DNA of 64,000 nt from an uncultured Lachnospiraceae bacterium (GTDB lineage Bacteria > Bacillota > Clostridia > Lachnospirales > Lachnospiraceae): NCBI GenBank assembly GCA_910588125.1, contig CAJUPI010000011.1, forward strand, positions 1-64,000. Reading direction: 5' to 3'. Below, piece by piece: positions 26,716 to 35,167 of this stretch. Within the stretch, counting starts at the first letter, position 1. Each line of letters begins with the position of its first letter. A program made the translations under genes and the position numbers. The notes below the pieces were generated by a model. The model ran no database searches. It had not been told where the DNA came from and saw nothing but the letters and a program-made list of their open reading frames with translations.

Positions 26716-27795
26716 TCAACTCCACCCCTTCTTAATCCTCTTCACCGCCGGCGCAAACCCCTCCTGAGCCGCCGTCAGATATGCCCGGGCCGCCCGGTCC
26801 ATCTGCCCGGAAACCTCATACCAGGCCCCCAGATTATACGCCGCCCGGAAAGAGCCAGTACCCACGACCCCTCCAAGCTCCGGCTGCTCTCCCAGCTCTA
26901 AGCATCTCAGATAACACTTCTCAATATTCGGCAACAAATCAATATAACGCCCTACATCTGACATAACCCGCTTCATATAAAAAAGGCCGCATACAAAACA
27001 AAAGTCTGACCAGTTTCCCAGTACAGCCTCTTCTCTCTCGATAATCGCCGCCGCCTCATCCAAATGCTCATTCTTTGCCAAATCCAGCAACGTGTACAAA
27101 TAGAGCACTACACCTCCGGCCCAATAGCCATCCTCCTTGCCTGCCAGTCGGTAGAACTCCCGAAACCAGGGCAAGCTATCCTCCTGCTTTTTGAGATTCC
27201 GTAATGTATAGGCTAGCTGAAACACGTAATAACCGTCCCCCGGATGCTCCTTCACTGCCTGCTCCAGATAAGGCAGATTACGCTCTCCCTTGTCGGCATA
27301 AAGATATCCGTCATGATCCGCCTGCAAAGAGAGCAGATAACAGGGATAATCTCCTGCCGGCTGCTCATGGATCTTTCCTTCATAACAGACGCCTCTCGGA
27401 AGCAGCCGCGGCAGCACAGCGGTACTCATGCTGAGCCCCTCCTCATTGCGGAACGAATCATATCGGGTAATGCATCCCAGCCACATCCCGTTCCGCCCCA
27501 GAAGCTGCTCTTCCAGCTTTTCACGGGTAACTGCCCTCAGATATTCATCTCCGTCCAAGATCAGATTCCAGTCACCGTCCGATTGCGCCAGCGCAAAATT
27601 ACGGGCAGCAGAAAAATCATCCCTCCATAAAAAGGAATGTACCTCCGCCCCCATCGCTCTGGCAATTTCCACAGTTCTGTCTGTAGAACCGGTGTCTATC
27701 ACAATTTTCTTATCCACCAGCCCTTCTACGGTCCGCAGGCAACGTTCCAGAGAACGCTCCTCATTTCTTACGATCATTACCAGATTGATCTTCAT
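26716..27795 (-). CDS. Family 2 glycosyltransferase with TPR-like region
   Basis: The 359-residue protein is a more distant relative of the two transferases at 20.6-23.4 kb. It has INLVMIVRNEERSLERCL, the VIDTGSTDRTVEIA loop and DGDEY in place of DADEY. The C-terminal half has TPR-like helices. It starts one base after the PilZ gene stop, so translation is coupled. It is transcribed toward the flagellins. Modification of flagellin or of an envelope component is inferred from position only. Confidence 0.87.
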   Translation of the reverse strand: MKINLVMIVRNEERSLERCLRTVEGLVDKKIVIDTGSTDRTVEIARAMGAEVHSFLWRDDFSAARNFALAQSDGDWNLILDGDEYLRAVTREKLEEQLLGRNGMWLGCITRYDSFRNEEGLSMSTAVLPRLLPRGVCYEGKIHEQPAGDYPCYLLSLQADHDGYLYADKGERNLPYLEQAVKEHPGDGYYVFQLAYTLRNLKKQEDSLPWFREFYRLAGKEDGYWAGGVVLYLYTLLDLAKNEHLDEAAAIIEREEAVLGNWSDFCFVCGLFYMKRVMSDVGRYIDLLPNIEKCYLRCLELGEQPELGGVVGTGSFRAAYNLGAWYEVSGQMDRAARAYLTAAQEGFAPAVKRIKKGWS

Positions 27796-27796
27796 A

Positions 27797-28420
27797 TTAT
27801 TCTCTTCCCTTTTTGTTTTGCTTTTCTACCTGTTTGGCAAAAACAAATTTTCGGATAGCCGCCTCCGAATCCAGGGACAGTCCCTGGAACTGACATCCGT
27901 AAGTATACTCTCCCCGCATCAGTCCGCCCACCCGCAAGACCTTTGCTTTTATCTCGCAATCCTCTCCACTGAAACGATAGCGGAAAGAGAAATGATCATT
28001 CTTCTTCAGTTCCTGCGGCGTTGCCAGAAGAATACCTCCGGCGCTGATGTTCCGGATTGTGCCGGAGAAAATCCAGCCGGACGCGGTCTGGAACTCTGTC
28101 CATAACTGAACCTCCACCCGCAGATCTTTCTGCCGCTGGAATACATCTGTAATCTCCAAAACCTCGCACTCCGCCATCCAGGGCTCTTTCATCCTGGTGG
28201 GAAGAGAATTTCTCTGAATCACCAGCTCGCAACGGCACCGAATGACTCCCTGTGAACGGTCATAAAAATCAATCATCGTGCGAAACCGGACACTGCGCAG
28301 CTTGGGGTTCCGAAAAAACAGCCGGATCTCTTCCTCACTACGGCTCTCAACTCTGGCTCTGGACAATGGCCGGTTATCGGTTCCATACACCAGGCAGTTA
28401 TCACAATCTCTCAATTTCAT
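27797..28420 (-). CDS. PilZ-domain protein (probable c-di-GMP effector)
   Basis: The 207-residue protein has an N-terminal beta-rich region (1-90) and a PilZ domain (about 93-195). The second binding motif is intact (NISAGG, residues 124-129). The first, normally RxxxR after a Q-R pair, reads QRQKDLR (95-101), so the first Arg of RxxxR is Gln, though an Arg lies next to it. Binding of c-di-GMP may be altered. YcgR-type proteins with this layout slow flagellar motors; others act on polysaccharide synthesis. It sits between a lytic transglycosylase and a glycosyltransferase in one minus-strand unit. Confidence 0.85.
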   Translation of the reverse strand: MKLRDCDNCLVYGTDNRPLSRARVESRSEEEIRLFFRNPKLRSVRFRTMIDFYDRSQGVIRCRCELVIQRNSLPTRMKEPWMAECEVLEITDVFQRQKDLRVEVQLWTEFQTASGWIFSGTIRNISAGGILLATPQELKKNDHFSFRYRFSGEDCEIKAKVLRVGGLMRGEYTYGCQFQGLSLDSEAAIRKFVFAKQVEKQNKKGRE

Positions 28421-28442
28421 GGCGCCTACTCACCCTTCCCTG

Positions 28443-29273
28443 TTATAATGTAATCGTGCCGACCTCTCTGCTGGCATTCATAATCATCTGCATACGCAGC
28501 AATTGAATCAGGCTGGCATAGCTTGCCTTATCCATCGTTATCGTATCCCCTTCTCCCTCCGATACGCCGCTCAAAAGGCTGGTGATATCCGTCCCTCCGG
28601 CCATAGACATCCCATACAGCCCTGCCAGCGGATTGTATGAGGCTGTCCCATAAAGGCTCCCTCCATAAAGTCCTGCCAGCTGCCCATAGCTGTCTCCGGA
28701 AAGGCTCTTTAATGGACTTATGGTACTGTTTACTACCTTTCCTGAATAAATCGGTTCCCCATTCATATAAGAAGTAACCTTTTTGACATAATTCTGAGTC
28801 TCCCGGTAAGGGGGAATCCCGCCATATTTCTGGACGCTGTTCGGCCCGGCATTGTAAGCAGCAAGCGCCAGGCTTACATTCCCGTCAAAACGTTCCAGAT
28901 TCTCTTTCAGATACTTTGTTCCTCCCATGATATTCTGCCTGGCATCATAAGGATCGGTGACTCCCAAAAAACGAGCCGTTGAAGGCATCAGCTGCATAAC
29001 CCCGATAGCCCCTGCCTTTGACACCGCATTCGTATTAAAGTTGGATTCTGCCTTTGCCACTGCCTTGATCAGATTCACCGGCACCTGATACCGGGAAGAT
29101 GCCTCCTCAAAAATCGCATCCATGCTTTCTGCAATCCCCTGGCTGACGCCTTGAAACACGTTCTGAAAACTGTCGTTTTTCTGTTCCGCCTGTGTGGTGT
29201 AGCGGTTCTGTGTGCCTTGTAGCTTTTGCGTATGTAATGCATTCAATGCTGCTACAGATGTCGCATAGCTCAT
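28443..29273 (-). CDS. Lytic transglycosylase (SLT domain)
   Basis: The protein of about 276 residues has a soluble lytic transglycosylase domain in its first half. The catalytic Glu lies in AVAKAESNFN, followed by AIGVMQLMPSTA and the ALAAYNAGPNSV motif. There is no obvious signal peptide, so export may be through the flagellar system or unclassical. The C-terminal part is Gly/Tyr/Ser-rich. It would cut peptidoglycan, perhaps to allow flagellum passage. I start it at the ATG at 29273 with GAGGA upstream; the frame extends farther only because it reads through the short repeat at 29319-29364. It is followed by the PilZ gene. Confidence 0.9.
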   Translation of the reverse strand: MSYATSVAALNALHTQKLQGTQNRYTTQAEQKNDSFQNVFQGVSQGIAESMDAIFEEASSRYQVPVNLIKAVAKAESNFNTNAVSKAGAIGVMQLMPSTARFLGVTDPYDARQNIMGGTKYLKENLERFDGNVSLALAAYNAGPNSVQKYGGIPPYRETQNYVKKVTSYMNGEPIYSGKVVNSTISPLKSLSGDSYGQLAGLYGGSLYGTASYNPLAGLYGMSMAGGTDITSLLSGVSEGEGDTITMDKASYASLIQLLRMQMIMNASREVGTITL

Positions 29274-29318
29274 GATATCCTGTCCTCTTTCTTCCATAAA
29301 AATGATATTGGGGCCAAA

Positions 29319-29364
29319 CAATGTCATTATTTTTAGCTCTGAGAAAATTAACTGAATGGCATTG
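29319..29364. repeat. Minimal copy of the palindromic element (copy E)
   Basis: The 46-bp copy has CAATGTCATT at the left and CTGAGAAAATTAACTGAATGGCATTG at the right, with the arms and core missing. Flanks GGGGCCAAA and GGAACCAAA agree at 7 of 9 positions, a possible degraded target duplication. Confidence 0.65.
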
Positions 29365-29437
29365 GGAACCAAACGATATTTTTCCCTATAATACACGGAT
29401 TGCTCCGCATTTCATGTTCCGGCAAAGCCGGAGAAAC

Positions 29438-30736
29438 TCACTGCACGGCTCCGTCGGCTCCCAGCCCCCAGCCATCTACGGTAGTATTCGCCGCCATGCT
29501 GCCATCGCCGTTCAGATAATATCGCTTGCCGGACACTTCTACCCAGCCCCGCTGCATCCGGCCGCTCGCATCCAGATAATACCACTTCCCGTCTACCTGC
29601 TGCCAACCCCGCTGCATCATGCCGGAACCATCCAGATAATACCACTCTCCCGGATCGGGCTGCACCCATCCCGTGCAACGGCTGCCATTCTCATTCAAAT
29701 AATACCAGGAATCGCCGGACGGATTGACCCATCCGGTCTGCATCCGGCCGTCGCCATCCATATAATACCAAAAACCATTGATATTCTGCCAGCCTTTTGT
29801 CATCTCTCCGTTCTGATCAAAATAATACCATTGGTTTGACACTTTTTTCCAGGTATTGCTGTCCTTTCTGCCGTCGGGCAGGATATAATTATTTCCCCGG
29901 ATAGCACCGCCGTCCCCGGCGCCTGCTCCCGGCCCTTTGCTGCTGCCGCTTCCACTGCTGCTCCCCGGCGTACTGCTCGTTCCCCCAGAGCCGCTTTCGC
30001 TGCTGTTCCAGCTTTCCCAGTCATCTGCATCGAACTCCTGATCCGAGGAAGTGACAAAATCCCCCTCCTTCAGATATTTTTTCTCATCAGAGGTGACAGG
30101 AATCGCCTTGACCTCATAATAGTAGGTCTTATCCACATCATTCATATATTCGGTCAGATTCACCGAATTGGTGCCAGTCACTGTCATACGCTTCACTACT
30201 TTATCATTGCCGTACAGTACCACAGAATAACCGGGAGCATAATCCACCGGCTTCCAGACTGCCCGCCGCCGCGACGAACTCCACCCCGCCTCCGAAGTAT
30301 TGCCAAGAACCGTTGCCGGGCGATAGTCTACCTTTACCTGCAACGTAGTATCGTCCAGTGCCTTTGCCGAAACAAAATCCGCGCCTTTAACCTTGCATTT
30401 GGAACGGCTGATAGAAGATGGGAACAGCTTCCCTTCATCTGCATAGACCGTAAGCTCCACCCGCACCTTCTTCCCGGGCTTCCATCTGTCATAATCCGTA
30501 TGGAACTGGATATCCCCTAAGGTGCATCCCGTACCGCTGATACTGATCTCCGGATCCGGTATCTCTTCCTGCTCTCCGAAAGTTGTCTTAAAAGTAACCG
30601 ACAGGCTTTCTATCACGCTGGAATCCGCACTATAACCAGAGATAACCATCCCGGCAGCCATGATGCATGACATCAGCAGCCCAACTCCCGCTCTCACAGC
30701 CCCTCGCTGCCAGCCCGTTTTGTCGCATTTATTCAT
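29438..30736 (-). CDS. Secreted cell-wall-binding repeat protein
   Basis: The 432-residue protein has a signal peptide (about 1-37, MSCIMAAGMVISGYSADS), an N-terminal beta-sandwich-like region (about 40-215), and an acidic Ser/Gly linker (about 235-285). The C-terminal choline/glucan-type repeats have the pattern GWxxxxGxWYYLDxxGxMxxGW, about six units. Such repeats attach proteins to wall polymers. The N-terminal region resembles that of the next gene product and has no catalytic motif I recognise. AGG precedes the ATG weakly. It lies 96 bases after its paralogue and downstream of flagellar genes. Confidence 0.88.
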   Translation of the reverse strand: MNKCDKTGWQRGAVRAGVGLLMSCIMAAGMVISGYSADSSVIESLSVTFKTTFGEQEEIPDPEISISGTGCTLGDIQFHTDYDRWKPGKKVRVELTVYADEGKLFPSSISRSKCKVKGADFVSAKALDDTTLQVKVDYRPATVLGNTSEAGWSSSRRRAVWKPVDYAPGYSVVLYGNDKVVKRMTVTGTNSVNLTEYMNDVDKTYYYEVKAIPVTSDEKKYLKEGDFVTSSDQEFDADDWESWNSSESGSGGTSSTPGSSSGSGSSKGPGAGAGDGGAIRGNNYILPDGRKDSNTWKKVSNQWYYFDQNGEMTKGWQNINGFWYYMDGDGRMQTGWVNPSGDSWYYLNENGSRCTGWVQPDPGEWYYLDGSGMMQRGWQQVDGKWYYLDASGRMQRGWVEVSGKRYYLNGDGSMAANTTVDGWGLGADGAVQ

Positions 30737-30832
30737 TGCCTGTTTTACCTCGTTTCTGAATACTCCTGTTTTCCTGCCCTGCCTCCGGCGATCCCTCGCA
30801 AAGCCTCAGCTCTTCTTCCTGCCCGGCAATCT

Positions 30833-32206
30833 TTATCTCCACACCCCATCCGAACCGATGGCAAAGCCATCCACCTGGGTATCATGCGCCATCTCTCCTG
30901 AATCCGGGTAAAAATAGTACCAATCTCCGTCAATCTGATTCCATCCCTCGAGAATCTCGCCGTTGGAATCGGCAAAATAGGTCTTCTCATCCCGGCGAAT
31001 CCATCCGGTAAACATCGCTCCCTGAAGACTGTTTTCCACTGTATTCAGATAGTAAAGCTTTCCGTTCTCCCGCAGCCAGCCTGTATACAGACTCCCGTCT
31101 TCGTTAAAGTAATAGTAATAAGGCCCAATCACCCGCCATCCAGGAGACACCATCGTCCCTTTCAGCTCTTCTCCTTCTGTCTCCGGCCGGAAATAATACC
31201 AGCGATCCGCTATCTCTGACCAGCCTACTGCCATCTGTCCATTATCATATAGATAATAATACTTCCCGTCAATCTGCTGCCACCCGGTAAGCATTCTTCC
31301 TTCCGCATTGAAATAATACCAGTATCCCTCGATTTCAAACCAACCGTCCTGGAACAGCCGGCCGTCCGGATAACGATATCCCCATACGCCATTCTCTTCG
31401 AACCAGCCCACCTTTCCGGCAGTTCCCCTCACCACCGTAGAGTCTTTTGATTGCTGGCCTTTGCCATCAGATACATAGCGATCCGTGATTTCTAAGCTTC
31501 CGGATTCCACCCAATCACTTTTTTTGCCGTATTTTTCCTGGACGTCCGTCCCCGGTATCGTCCGCACTTTAAAGGTATAATCCCCCTCCTTCGTCATATA
31601 GGGGTAAAAATTATAGCTTTTTCCCGAAACCTTGGCCACTTTATGTACATTTTTCTCATCCCGCAGAAGCTGCAGTTCATAATAACCCGAATCATTCTCC
31701 GGCTTATCCCAGCGCGCCTCTCCCAGATTCTTTTCATTCCAGTAAGCATCCTTGGGCGGATCATACTCCCCCTTCACCGGCTTTACCCGCAGAGTAACCA
31801 CCAGAGAATCCCCGTCCCGTCTGGCTGAGACAAAAGATCCGCCGCTGATCTTGACATTGGAAGATTTATAGCTGGCCAGGAAATAATATTCACTCACATC
31901 ACTGGGCTCCAGCGTAACCTTCATCCGGGGTTCATCCGCTGCCGTGATCTCCTTTGAATTCTTATCCACCCATTCAGCGGCAGTCACGGTATAGCGGCCG
32001 CTGGCACCTACTGTCACCCCGCCATCCTCGGCGGTGCCGCCGTCAATCTGGATATCGGGAAGGTGAGTCCCCGGCTCCAGCTTTGAAGACACTTTGACGC
32101 TCACGCTGTTGATCGGCTTCGTCGCCGCAAATGCTTCCAGCGGCAATCCGATTACGCTCAATACCACGAGCAGCAACGCCGCGCCTCTCTTTATATTTCG
32201 AATCAT
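30833..32206 (-). CDS. Secreted cell-wall-binding repeat protein, paralogue
   Basis: The 457-residue protein has a signal peptide (about 1-28), an N-terminal region of about 210 residues related to that of its downstream neighbour, and about seven C-terminal repeats of the GWxxxxGxWYYFxxxGxMxxGW type. The first repeat segment follows a WFEENGVWGYRYPDG linker. It binds the wall surface; no enzyme domain is visible. CAGGAGG precedes the ATG and only 21 bases separate it from the FlhB-like gene, so it appears co-transcribed with flagellar export genes from the sigma-28-like promoter at 34 kb. Confidence 0.88.
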   Translation of the reverse strand: MIRNIKRGAALLLVVLSVIGLPLEAFAATKPINSVSVKVSSKLEPGTHLPDIQIDGGTAEDGGVTVGASGRYTVTAAEWVDKNSKEITAADEPRMKVTLEPSDVSEYYFLASYKSSNVKISGGSFVSARRDGDSLVVTLRVKPVKGEYDPPKDAYWNEKNLGEARWDKPENDSGYYELQLLRDEKNVHKVAKVSGKSYNFYPYMTKEGDYTFKVRTIPGTDVQEKYGKKSDWVESGSLEITDRYVSDGKGQQSKDSTVVRGTAGKVGWFEENGVWGYRYPDGRLFQDGWFEIEGYWYYFNAEGRMLTGWQQIDGKYYYLYDNGQMAVGWSEIADRWYYFRPETEGEELKGTMVSPGWRVIGPYYYYFNEDGSLYTGWLRENGKLYYLNTVENSLQGAMFTGWIRRDEKTYFADSNGEILEGWNQIDGDWYYFYPDSGEMAHDTQVDGFAIGSDGVWR

Positions 32207-32227
32207 GAATATCCTCCTGTATTTCTG

Positions 32228-32584
32228 TTATCCGTTCCCGGCAGGTATCTCTTCGCCGGCTGCTTCCTCCCCGGAATCCGGCTCTTTGCCGGCCTCTTCC
32301 GGCACCGGCTCCTTCCCCGGTACATATCCCAGAAAATAAATATAGATATCAACAATCGCCTGATACAGCTCCCGGGGAATCTCCGCCCCCAATTGCAGCT
32401 GGGTCAGCAGAGTAGCTAAAGAATCGTCCTCATAAACCGGCACGCCTGCTTCCATGGCCGTCTCCGTAATCTTCTCCGCCAGATATCCCATACCGGATGC
32501 CACGATCACCGGAGCCCCGTTCTTTTCCGGGTTATATTTCAGAGCGACTGCCTTCTGCCGCATCAAATCATCAAATTCTGACAT
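32228..32584 (-). CDS. FlhB C-terminal-domain homologue (YlqH type)
   Basis: The 118-residue protein matches only the cytoplasmic C-terminal domain of the flagellar export switch protein FlhB. Visible features are AVALKYNPEKNGAPVIVASG, the segment AEKITETAMEAGVPVYED and the LxxLxxGAEIPxELYQAI helix. The autocleavage motif NPTH is replaced by NPEK, so it would not self-cleave. An acidic Pro/Glu tail follows. Such stand-alone domains can replace part of FlhB in other bacteria. It overlaps the upstream FliK/YlqG-like gene by 14 bases, the order known for ylqG-ylqH in Bacillus. Confidence 0.88.
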   Translation of the reverse strand: MSEFDDLMRQKAVALKYNPEKNGAPVIVASGMGYLAEKITETAMEAGVPVYEDDSLATLLTQLQLGAEIPRELYQAIVDIYIYFLGYVPGKEPVPEEAGKEPDSGEEAAGEEIPAGNG

Positions 32585-34001
32585 TGATCGTTCTCTCCTT
32601 CTCCCGGATCTCCGGAAAAATTTCTTCTACCTTCCGATCCCGGACCCGCTCTCTCACCAAAAGCTGGCTGAAACGAATCCCGTTCTTCTTCAGGATATCC
32701 GCCACCTCGTTCTGAATCTGCTTTTCCTGCTTTGCCAGCTGAGGCGGGACAAAAAGCTGCAAGCGGGACAAACGGTTCTGCAGCAGCATCACCAGCTCGA
32801 ACTTGCCTACCCCTTGTATGTCAAATTTCAAGAACAGTTTGATCTTTCTGCCATCCTCTTCGTTGTCTCTTTTGGCATCTGGATCAATCCACATTTCCGA
32901 CATCACATTGTTGTCTTCATACTGGAAAGGCAGGATAAAATGAAGCAGCGGCATATATACGCTCTCGTTCAATAACATGCCGTTCATAATGTTGTAAAAC
33001 TGCTGTACATTCTCCAGGCCCCCATGACCGTTGGCCCCCTTCAGAAGCAGCGTGGCCAGATTATCCGCAAACTCCGACAACGGCGGCTGGCTCTCTCTGG
33101 AGCCAGTTGCCAAAAGCTGCTCCATATCCGCCTCCGGATCCCCCTTGAACATTCTGCCAAAATCACGATTGGCCAGCATATTGTCAAAAAGCCGGAACAG
33201 GCGTCCCTTGTCCCCATTTTCATATCGCACCGCATGAAAAATCAAAAGCATCGTGGCTTCCCGGACCGCACCATAATCATGTGTGCGGGAAATATAAGAA
33301 GACAAAAACGGAATCAGCCGCTGATTTAAAACACCAGTATTCTGCTCCGTATCTCCATTCTGGGCATCCCAATTCATAGAATCCGCCAGCCCGCGGAACT
33401 CTTCCCGGTAGGCGCGAAGCAACAGTTGTTCGATATCTTCCGTCAAAGACTGCATCTGTTGTAAGAGATGCGCCCCGGAAGAGTAGTCATTATATCCTTT
33501 CAGGAATCCCAGCACCGTCTCTTTCAGACGCTCGGAAGGATTCTGTGAGAGCAGCGAGCGGAGCTTGTTGAAAAAATCGCCTCCAAAACGAACCTGCAGC
33601 TCTCCCTGCCCCTGAAGATACTGCAACAGATCCTCGGGTGAGTCCATGCGCATAGACATCAAAAAACGCTCTACCAGAGCACTCACCTCTGCCTGCTCTG
33701 TCCCGCGCAGTCCCGCCATGTCCGTAAACAGCACGCTCTCCAGCAACGCAGAGAGATTGCTGTTCTCCCCTAAGCTTTTCACAAAAGCGCCATAATTGCT
33801 TTCGTAATCCAGCACGCTGAGCAGGGCATCCTGTGTATTCGCCCCAGCCTGCTCTCCGTCCTTGCCGTCGGCCCGCACCACACGGGTGGGATCGACCGGA
33901 TTATGGATCGCCTGGCCTGCCTGCCGGGGATCCTGAGGATTCAAAATGTTACGGTTATCGGTATTCAGAGTCGGCGTGGTCACCTGTAAAATATTCGCCA
34001 T
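32571..34001 (-). CDS. Flagellar FliK/YlqG-like protein
   Basis: The 476-residue protein has no signal or membrane segment. Its first 60 residues are Asn/Asp/Gln-rich and likely disordered, the middle is helical, and the last 110 residues (FDIQGVGKFELVMLLQNRLSRL ... then a charged helix) look like the hook-length-control (Flg_hook) fold. The pairing with an FlhB C-terminal gene directly downstream supports a YlqG assignment. It may interact with the export gate. A sigma-28-like promoter lies 47 bases upstream. It heads the minus-strand unit toward the cell-wall-binding and transglycosylase genes. Confidence 0.65.
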   Translation of the reverse strand: MANILQVTTPTLNTDNRNILNPQDPRQAGQAIHNPVDPTRVVRADGKDGEQAGANTQDALLSVLDYESNYGAFVKSLGENSNLSALLESVLFTDMAGLRGTEQAEVSALVERFLMSMRMDSPEDLLQYLQGQGELQVRFGGDFFNKLRSLLSQNPSERLKETVLGFLKGYNDYSSGAHLLQQMQSLTEDIEQLLLRAYREEFRGLADSMNWDAQNGDTEQNTGVLNQRLIPFLSSYISRTHDYGAVREATMLLIFHAVRYENGDKGRLFRLFDNMLANRDFGRMFKGDPEADMEQLLATGSRESQPPLSEFADNLATLLLKGANGHGGLENVQQFYNIMNGMLLNESVYMPLLHFILPFQYEDNNVMSEMWIDPDAKRDNEEDGRKIKLFLKFDIQGVGKFELVMLLQNRLSRLQLFVPPQLAKQEKQIQNEVADILKKNGIRFSQLLVRERVRDRKVEEIFPEIREKERTINVRI

Positions 34002-34047
34002 ATATCCTCCAGCTTGTGTCTCATTCTGTCATTTTTCTATCTTATTT

Positions 34048-34075
34048 ATATCGACACATTTTTATAAGATATTAA
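34048..34075 (-). promoter_or_regulatory. Sigma-28-like promoter of the YlqG-FlhB-like unit
   Basis: TTAA (34072-34075), 16 bases, GTCGATAT (34048-34055) on the minus strand. Confidence 0.75.
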
Positions 34076-34216
34076 TATTCTCTTCAAAAAGGTATTTTTA
34101 TCCCTAATGATATACGGATTATTCCGCATTTGGCACTCCCTTGTATCATTATATTATTTTTTCTCCTATTGCACAAGATAATTAAAACAATAATTTCAAA
34201 AACTTGTAAAGCCGTG

Positions 34217-34243
34217 TTATCTTCCGGTAAAAAATGCCGATAT
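34217..34243 (+). promoter_or_regulatory. Sigma-28-like promoter of the flgM operon
   Basis: TTAT (34217-34220), 15 bases, GCCGATAT (34236-34243), about 43 bases before flgM. The -35 box is weak; a TAAA at 34207 is too far upstream to serve. Confidence 0.6.
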
Positions 34244-34285
34244 TAAAGAATATAAAATTACTGGTTTCATAGAAGGGAGGTAGCT

Positions 34286-34591
34286 ATGAACGTTAAATTC
34301 CACACTTTAAACAACAATACGTACCGTGCACCGGTTTCTTCTCCGCGCAAGCGTATGCCGCAGTCTGGAGCAGTGAAGGCCGCTGATTACGATACCGTAG
34401 ATATTAAAAGAACCCGGAACGCTCAGGACGATGAGGAGAGCTTTTCCCGTCTTCTGGCGCGCAAAGCCTCCGCGCAGCTTGGAAGTGGGGCCAGTCCGGA
34501 GCGGGTTCAGGAGCTTGGCCGCAAGATTGCCGACGGCACTTATCAGCCGGATGCCGGACGGATCGCCGGACGGTTGCTCGGCCTCAGCTGA
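34286..34591 (+). CDS. flgM: Anti-sigma-28 factor FlgM
   Basis: The 101-residue protein has a disordered, basic N-terminus and a C-terminal sigma-binding helical region (SPERVQELGRKIADGTYQPDAGRIAGRLL). FlgM holds sigma-28 until the hook is complete and FlgM is exported. GGGAGG lies 4-5 bases before the ATG. It is the first gene of flgM-flgN-flgK-flgL-DUF6470-fliW-csrA, the usual Firmicutes order. Confidence 0.95.
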   Translation: MNVKFHTLNNNTYRAPVSSPRKRMPQSGAVKAADYDTVDIKRTRNAQDDEESFSRLLARKASAQLGSGASPERVQELGRKIADGTYQPDAGRIAGRLLGLS

Positions 34592-34629
34592 CGTATCCCC
34601 ATATATAGAAGGGAGTTTACCACAAATTT

Positions 34630-35112
34630 ATGGATTTGAACACACAGGAAACACTGGAAAAGTTTGCCGCCGTCATTCGTGAACTGACGGACACTGCCGG
34701 GCATATTGCCGGTATTGAAGAGAACAAGGCCGCTGCTGCTTCCGAGAAGCGCCATGAACTGCTGGATACTTTTATTCAGGATGAGCAGGCCCAGATTCTC
34801 AAGCTCCGTGGACTGGAGCAGCGCCGGTTGCGGCTGGCAGACTCACTGGGATGGAAATCTCTTACCTTTCGCCAGATTTTAGAAAAGGCCGAGCCAGGAC
34901 AGCAGACACTTTTACAGCCATTATTTTTGGAATTGGAGCATCAGCTGAAGCGCTTGGAAAACGCCCGTGGGAATGCGGAGCAGATCATCAGCACAAGGCT
35001 TCACGAGATGCAGATCATTCTGGCAAGGCAACAGGGAGGTTCTTATGACAACACAGGAAACATAAACCTGAATTCCCCTGTTCACACAAAGCTACAGAAC
35101 AAATACGTTTAG
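34630..35112 (+). CDS. flgN: Flagellar export chaperone FlgN
   Basis: The 160-residue helical protein fits the FlgN family and position, with a coiled middle (IQDEQAQILKLRGLEQRR) and a late helix rich in Leu and Glu. FlgN guards the hook-junction proteins FlgK and FlgL before export; flgK follows directly. The ribosome site GGGAG is about 14 bases from the ATG, so translation may be modest. The last 20 residues are polar and probably disordered. Confidence 0.88.
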   Translation: MDLNTQETLEKFAAVIRELTDTAGHIAGIEENKAAAASEKRHELLDTFIQDEQAQILKLRGLEQRRLRLADSLGWKSLTFRQILEKAEPGQQTLLQPLFLELEHQLKRLENARGNAEQIISTRLHEMQIILARQQGGSYDNTGNINLNSPVHTKLQNKYV

Positions 35113-35167
35113 CCCCTCAAAACGGGCTTACTTTATATGATAGAGAAAATATTTGGAGGACGAGAAT

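Noticed and set aside
28443..29396. Longer lytic transglycosylase start at 29396
   Set aside because: The extra 41 residues are translated repeat copy E and flank; the ATG at 29273 has a proper ribosome site.
29500..31400. Regularly spaced repeats resembling a CRISPR-like array
   Set aside because: The periodicity is of 60 bases in frame and encodes the GW..WYY cell-wall-binding repeats.
34200..34243. TAAA at 34207 as the -35 box of the flgM promoter
   Set aside because: It lies 25 bases from GCCGATAT, too far for sigma-28; TTAT at 34217 has the right spacing.
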